In this document: piece by piece, positions 57,621 to 64,000 of the stretch
Position numbering within the stretch: the stretch's first letter is position 1
Layout: every line of letters starts with the position of its first letter
Source: Axinella damicornis
Lineage: Eukaryota > Porifera > Demospongiae > Axinellida > Axinellidae
Length of the DNA: 64,000 nt
Assembly: GCA_963931865.1 (NCBI GenBank)
Contig: OZ007518.1
Coordinates: forward strand, 10,697,690-10,761,689
Reading direction: 5' to 3'
The notes under the pieces: model-generated
The model's database searches: none
The model's input: only the letters and a program-made list of their open reading frames with translations
What the model was told of the DNA's origin: nothing
Made by a program: the position numbers and the translations under genes

Positions 57621-58370
57621 CAAAATAGGGACGGTGACGTCCCAATTTTTCCCACATGGACTAGGAACTTAACCTCATATTTCCAACAAAACGGCAAGCC
57701 CCCACGATTCAAATGATATGTTTAATTCTGCTTAGAAACGTCTGGTTTCAAATTGGGACGTTAGGACGTTTTGTCCCAAAAAATACTGAATTCAATCTAC
57801 TCATCAATCTGAACATTTCGCACATACCAAAATTTCAAAATCAACATACTCAATAAAAAGTGGACATTCCTAACTATTTTATAGTCCCAACAGACTAAAA
57901 AATTGATTGACAGTCTAATTAATTCATTAACAATTAAATAACTGAGTAATCAACTCATTAATTAGCAAACTGATTAACCCTTTAGGGCCCATAGTGCCAA
58001 AGGTGCATAATTAGCATCCTTTCACACTATGGCTTCTCACTTAGCGGTGACGGACAGCCTTTGACTAGCACTGCTCCTGGAGTCTTGTCAGTAGTCCCCC
58101 TCTGTATAACTACAGAATTAACCCTTTGACCCCGAGGCGCATGCGCAGAAATCAATCGCGTGGCTACACAAACGCTAATGAAAAATGGCGATTTTTGTGT
58201 TGTATCGATTCATTGGCATTGTATCTTGTAAAATAGCTGAGTTCAGGTATTGATAGTTATACTTATTTGGCTTGAAAACAAACCTGCTTCGTTCCTGAAG
58301 TAGTCCCGCGACTTGACAGTGAGGCCTGGGAAAGACACAACGGTGGAAACGCGGGTTGTCGCAGTGCTCT
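57621..58370. other. Low-repeat subtelomeric spacer
   Basis: About 750 bp of AT-rich DNA; includes GGCGCATGCGCAGAA near 58,136. No gene recognised. Confidence 0.5.
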
Positions 58371-61075
58371 CAAGAATCAACTGATTAAACAGTTGATCAA
58401 CCACACAAGCTGTAGATAAATTAATCAAGCAGTTGATCAACTGATTAAGCGTTTCATGAACCAATCAACCAGTTGATCAACAGTTTAAGCAGCTGATCAA
58501 CCGATTAAAGCAGTTGATCAACAAATCAAGCAGTTGAGCAACTGATCAAACAGTTGATCAACTAATCAAGTGATTAAGCAGTTGATCAACCAATCAAACA
58601 GTACATCAAATAATCAAGTAGTTGACCAAACGATCAAACAGTTGATCGACTAATCAAGCAGTCAACTGATTAAGCTGCTGATCAACCAATCAAACAGTTG
58701 CTCATCTGATTAAGCTGTTGATCAACCAATCAAGCGGTTGATCAAGCGATCAAGCAGTTGATCAACTAATCAAACAGTTGATCAACTGATTGAGCTGTTC
58801 ATGAACCATCAAGCAGTTGATCAACTAATCAAGCAGTTGATCAACTAATCAATCAGTTGATCAGCCGATTAAATAATTGATTAGTTGATCAACTGCTTGA
58901 TTGGCTAATCAATCTAATCAAGCAGTTGATATACCGATCCAGCAGTTGATCATCTAATCAAGCAGTTGATCAGCTCATAAAGCATTTGATCAACTAATCA
59001 AGCAGTTGATCAAACAACCAAGCTGTTGGTCTACTGATCAATCGGTTGATCAACTGATTATGCAGTTCATGAGCAATCAAATAGTTGATCAACAGATTAA
59101 GCAGCTGATCAACCGATCAAGCAGTTGATCAACTATTCAAGCAGTTGATCAACCGATCAAGCAGTTGATAAGCCAATCAAGTAGTTGACCAACTAATCAA
59201 GCAGTTGATCTACCGATCAAGCAGTTGATCTACCGATCAAGCTGTTGATCAACTGATCAAGCAGTTTGTCAGCTGATCAAGCAGTTGATCAACTAATCAA
59301 GCAGTTGATCAACTGAACAAGCTGTTGATCACCAAATGAAACATTTGATCACCTCATTAAGCAGTTGATCTACCAATCAAGCTGTTGATCTACTAATCAA
59401 GCAGTTGATCAACTGATTAAGCAGTTCATGAACCAATCAAATAGTTGATCAGCAGATTAAGCAGCTGATCAACCGATCAAGCAGTTGATCATGTATTCAA
59501 GCAGTTGATCAACCAATCAAGCAGTTGATAAACTAATCTAGCAGTTAATACACCGATCAAGCAGTTGATCTACCGATCAAGCAGTTGATCAGCTATCAAG
59601 CAGTTGATCATCTGTTTAAGCTGTTGATCAGCCAATCAAGCAGTTGATCTACTAATCAAGCAGTTGATCAACTGATTCAGCAGTTTATCAACAAATCAAA
59701 AAGTTGATCACCTAATCAAGCCATTGATCAAGCTATCAAGCAGTTGATCAACAAATCAAGCAGTTGAGCAAATGATTAAGCAGTTCGTGAACCAACCAAA
59801 CAGTTGATCAACAGATTAGCAAGCTCATCAACCGATCAAGCAGTTGATCTGCTAATGAAGCTGTTGATCTACTGATTCAGTAGTTTATCTACAAATCAAA
59901 AGTTGATAAACTAATCAAGCCATTGATCAAGCGATCAAGCAGTTGATCGACTAATCAAGCAGTGAGCAAATGATCAAGCAGTTTATGAACCAACCAAACA
60001 GTTGATCAACAGATTAACCAGCTCATCAACAGATCAAGTGGTTGACCTAATAATCAAGCAGTTGATCAGCCGATCAAGCAGTTGATCAACTAATCAAGCA
60101 GTTGATCAACTGATTTGGCGTTTATCAATTAATCAAACAGCTGATCAAATAATCAAGCTGTTGAACAAGCGATAAAACACTTGATCAACAAATCAAACAG
60201 TTGATCAACAGATTTAGCAGCTGATCCACGGATCAAGCACGTGATGAACTAATCAAGCACTTGATCAACCGATAAAGCAGCTGATCAACTAATCAAGCAG
60301 TTGATCAACTAATTAAGCATTTCATGAAGTAATCAAAGAGTAGATTAAGCAGCTGATCCCCGATCAAGCAGTTGATCAACTAATCAAGCAGCTGATAAAC
60401 CGATCTAGCAGTTCATCAACTATCAACTGATTAAGCAGTTGATCAATCAATCAAATAGTTCATCAGCAGTAGATCAAGCGATCAAGCAGTTGATCAACTA
60501 ATCAAGCAGTTGATCAACTGATTAAGCAGTTCATAAACCAACCAAACTGTTGATCAACAGATAAAGCAGCTGATCAACCGATCAAGCAGTTAACCAACTG
60601 ATTAAGCAGTTGATCAATCAATCAAACAGTTCATCAGATACTCAAGCGATCAAGAAGTTGATCAACTAATCAAGCAGTTGATCAACAGCTTAAGCAGTTC
60701 ATGAACCAATCAAAGTGTTGATCAACAGATTAAGCAGCTGATCAACCGATCAAGCAGTTGATCAACTAATCAAGCAGTTGATCCACCGATCAAGCAGTTG
60801 ATCAACTGATCAAGCAGTTGATCTACCGATCAAGCGGTTGACCAACTAATCAAGCTGTTGATCAACCGATCAAGCAGTTGATCCCCTAATTGAGCTGTTG
60901 ATCAACTGGTTAAGCAGTTCATGAACCAACCAAACAGTTGATCAACAGATTAAGCAGCAAATCAACAGATCAGGCAGTTGATCAACTAATCAAGCAGTTG
61001 ATCAACCAATCCAGCAATTGATCACCTAATCAAACAGTTGATCTACCTATCAACTAGTTGATCAACTGATCATTT
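58371..61075. repeat. Degenerate 20-bp GTTGATCAAC satellite
   Basis: About 130 diverged copies of a unit such as CAAGCAGTTGATCAACTAAT; the 10-bp palindrome GTTGATCAAC is the conserved core. Confidence 0.95.
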
Positions 61076-61715
61076 AACTAGTTGATTGATTAATTAAAAA
61101 TTCATTTAATCAATTGATCTATTAATTAGTATAAACAGTTATTTAACAATTAAAAAGTTAATTATAATTAATTGTTAATTAATGGTTGCTTAATTGTTTG
61201 TTAATCGTTAATGAATTATTTATTAATTAATTAATTGGTAATCACTTAATCGATATTAATTACTTAATTGATGGTTAATTAATTGATTTGTAGTTAATTA
61301 ACAAATTTATGGATAAAGAAATTTTAAATCAATAGTTAATTAATTTATTAATAGCTAACAAATAGTTAATTAACTAATTAATATTTAATTCATAAATCAA
61401 AAGTTAATTAATTATTCAAATGTTAATTAATAAAGTTAATGCATTGATTTGTTAATTAATTGATTAATAGTTAAATTAATTAATTAATTTAAAAGTAATC
61501 AATTAATTAATTAATTGTTAATTAATTAATTGTCAATTAATGGTTATTTAATTTCTTAATATTTAATCAATTAATAACCGTTAAGTTACAGTTAATCAAT
61601 TAATTAATTGTGGATTAATTGTCAATTAATTAATTGTTAATTAATAGTTAATAAATTACTTAATAGCTATTTAATAGTTAATTAATTAATTAATACTCTT
61701 AATTAATAGTTAATT
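61076..61715. repeat. TTAATTAA-rich low-complexity block
   Basis: 640 bp almost without C or G beyond scattered GTTAAT words; probable continuation of the previous satellite by degeneration. Confidence 0.85.
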
Positions 61716-62052
61716 AATGTAACCTCAACCCTCACCATTGGTTTTGGGACGATAAAATTTTAACAAAATTGACAAAATTGGGACTTGCCACGACATTAAA
61801 TTTGGGACGACACCAACCTTTGTCGGGACGTGGCATTCGAGGCTTAAAATGTTAATTGGGACGCTGAGAAAGGCTTTCGGGACACCACTTAGGGTTATAA
61901 ATTCAAATTTGGGACGCTACAGAATAAAATAGAAAAGTCAAAAATGTCCCGAAATATCAGAAAACGTCCCAAAATATTCCGAAAACGTCCCATTTACAAA
62001 AATTAGGACGATTTTTGAGCAAAAACGTCCTTTTTGGGACGTAAGTTCCTGG
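61716..62052. other. GGGACG/CGTCCC-rich segment
   Basis: About 340 bp with many GGGAC and GTCCC words spaced irregularly, like the hairpin arms of the 127-bp unit but not in tandem. Confidence 0.6.
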
Positions 62053-62165
62053 CCCTAACCCTAACCCTAACCCTAACCCTAACCCTAACCCTAACCCTAA
62101 CCCTAACCCTAACCCTAACCCTAACCCTAACCCTAGCCCTAGCCCTAGCCCTAGCCCTAGCCCTA
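62053..62165. repeat. Short CCCTAA tract ending in CCCTAG variants
   Basis: About 13 CCCTAA units followed by five CCCTAG units directly before the second subtelomeric copy. Confidence 0.97.
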
Positions 62166-64000
62166 TCTAGGGACAGACCTGGGACGAACCTCAGATGAGG
62201 TTGCCATGAGGTTGGCACAGGAGACTCGTGGCGACGTAATGAACAACTTTTTTTGTATGGGTGAGGTTGAGGTTACCAACCTCATCCAACCTCAAACTTA
62301 CCAGAATGCATTTCAGAGCATTACAAGCAATCTGACAAAATACTTTTTTGCCCTGTAAACCATTGTGCCTCATTTTGGGACATTAGGGTTACAACAAAAT
62401 CTTCAATAGCTCGCCAATGGTGCACACTTCATTGATTGTAGTCATGGCTACTTAGTCTCTGCCCACCCTATACCCTAACCTCACGGTCAAATCCGGCCAT
62501 TGACCTTTCACTATATGTAACCCTAGCTAAAATAGGGTTGCCATTTTTAGCTAACCCATAATCTTAATCATTTTGAAACTGTGCCAATCACTCTACCTGG
62601 GGTTGAGGGTGTTAACCCACTAGTCAGATTGACTAACCCCAGCTTCCTTTCTTAACCCTAACCCTAACCTCAAATCGGGACGTCCCTGGCAAATGTCCCA
62701 AATTTGGAATTACTCGTTCGAACCTCAAAATTTTGCATCTGGCTCATCTTAGGGTATACATTACCCTAATCATATTAGCTATTTCTCAAATGAGGTTGCT
62801 GCATTCCTGGCCAGGCATTTTGATTTGACGTCCCAATTTACATGTAAACCTGAGGTTTCAAATCTGAAGGTGTCATCAATGTTGTAGGATTCGATAGGAA
62901 CCTCTCTGCCATTTTGAAAGCTATCCGAGGTTGAGAAAAAGATCGGGACACTAACGTCCCAAATTTTTTCTGAACCTCGCATGGCAAATATGAATGGTGC
63001 ATTCTAATTGCATACCTAAGTGGATGCTGTCGAGACACTTTTGAAATCTCACTAAGGTTGCAATCAAAATCGGGACGCTAACGTCCCAAATTTTTTCGGA
63101 ACCTCAAATGGCAAATGTGAATGGTGCGTCCCTATTGCCTTCCTCAGTGGATGCTGTCAAGACACTTTTGAAACCTCACTGAGGTTAGAGTCTAAATCGG
63201 GACGCTGATGTCCCAATTTTTTCCTAAACCTCAAATGGCAAATGTGACTGGTGCGTCCTAATTGCCTTCCAGAGTGGGTGCTGTCAAGACACTTTAGAAA
63301 CCTCACTGAGGTTACAATCAAAATCGGGACGCTAACATCCCTAATTTTTTCTGAACCTCAAATGGCAAATCTGAATGGTGCGTCCTAATTGCCTTCCCGA
63401 GTGTGTGCTGTCACAACATTTTTAAAACCTCACTAAGGTTGCAATCAAAATCGGGACGCTAACGTCCCAAATTTTTTCGGAACCTCAAATGGCAAATGTG
63501 AATTGTGCGTCCTAATTGCCTTCCAGAGTGGGTGCTGTCAAATCACTTTTGAAACCTCACTGAGGTTACAATCAAAATCGGGACGCTAACGTCCCAATTT
63601 TTTCCTGAACCTCAAATGGCTAATGTGAATGGTGCGTCCTAATTGCCTTCCAGAGTGGGTGCTGCCAAGTCACTTTCGAAACCTCACTGAGGTTACAATC
63701 AAAATCGGGACGCTAACGTCCCAATTTTTTCCTGAACCTCAAATGGCAAATGTGACTGGTGCATCCTAATTGCCTTCCAGAGTGGGTGCTGTCAAGACAC
63801 TTTTGAAACCTCACTGAGGTTACAATCAAAATCGGGACGCTAACGTCCCAATTTTTTCCTGAACCTCAAATGGCTAATGTGAATGGTGCGTCCTAATTGC
63901 CTTCCAGAGTGGGTGCTGCCAAGTCACTTTCGAAACCTCACTGAGGTTACAATCAAAATCGGGACGCTAACGTCCCAATTTTTTCCTGAACCTCAAATGG
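62166..64000. repeat. Subtelomeric unit, copy 2 (truncated by window end)
   Basis: Near-identical copy of 55,041 onwards, including the 127-bp array from about 62,926. Continues beyond the window. Confidence 0.95.

Overview
The window is nuclear DNA from an animal. The left 18.4 kb holds five intron-rich genes with GT-AG (and one GC-AG) introns whose phases join exactly. They encode a USP4/11/15-type deubiquitinase, ARPC4, TMEM258, a plasma-membrane Ca2+-ATPase (PMCA) and the splicing factor CWC25. The telomere repeat is TTAGGG/CCCTAA. Short introns, gene spacing of 0.1-0.5 kb and a divergent Death domain make a sponge or other early-branching invertebrate my best guess. That is inference and is not proven here. 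All CDS structures were built by hand from splice sites plus recalled family conservation, so they need RNA evidence.

Layout. 1-18,436 is the gene block: USP (minus, 3' part outside the window), ARPC4 (minus), TMEM258 (plus), PMCA (minus), CWC25 (minus). Introns carry small inverted-repeat elements, minisatellites and long polypyrimidine tracts. 18,437-37,330 is a repeat field: the 5' and 3' ends of a decayed LINE separated by 8.6 kb of satellites (14 bp, 22 bp, 11 bp and 9 bp units), a second large block of the 22-bp satellite, a piggyBac scrap, and 348-bp and 89-bp repeats. 37,389-37,492 is one isolated exon of a UCP4-like mitochondrial carrier. 38,168-43,840 is a 21-bp satellite that switches strand twice. 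44,155-51,299 is a very homogeneous 31-bp satellite containing a TTAGGGTTA word. It runs into a 200-N scaffold gap at 51,300-51,499.

After the gap come 3.5 kb of (CCCTAA)n and then a subtelomere-like unit: 127-bp repeats, a roughly 20-bp GTTGATCAAC satellite, TTAATTAA-rich DNA and a short CCCTAA/CCCTAG tract. This unit starts again 7,125 bp downstream. The orientation of the telomere tract is that of a left chromosome end, so the gap may join two different pieces, or mark an end-to-end fusion.

The genes are unrelated housekeeping functions (ubiquitin editing, actin branching, N-glycosylation, Ca2+ export, splicing) and do not form a pathway. The most unusual coding observation is an apparent N-terminal Death domain spliced in frame onto the DUSP-Ubl-USP protein. 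The most unusual structural observations are mobile elements inside satellites whose target-site duplications can be checked against the surrounding tandem repeat.
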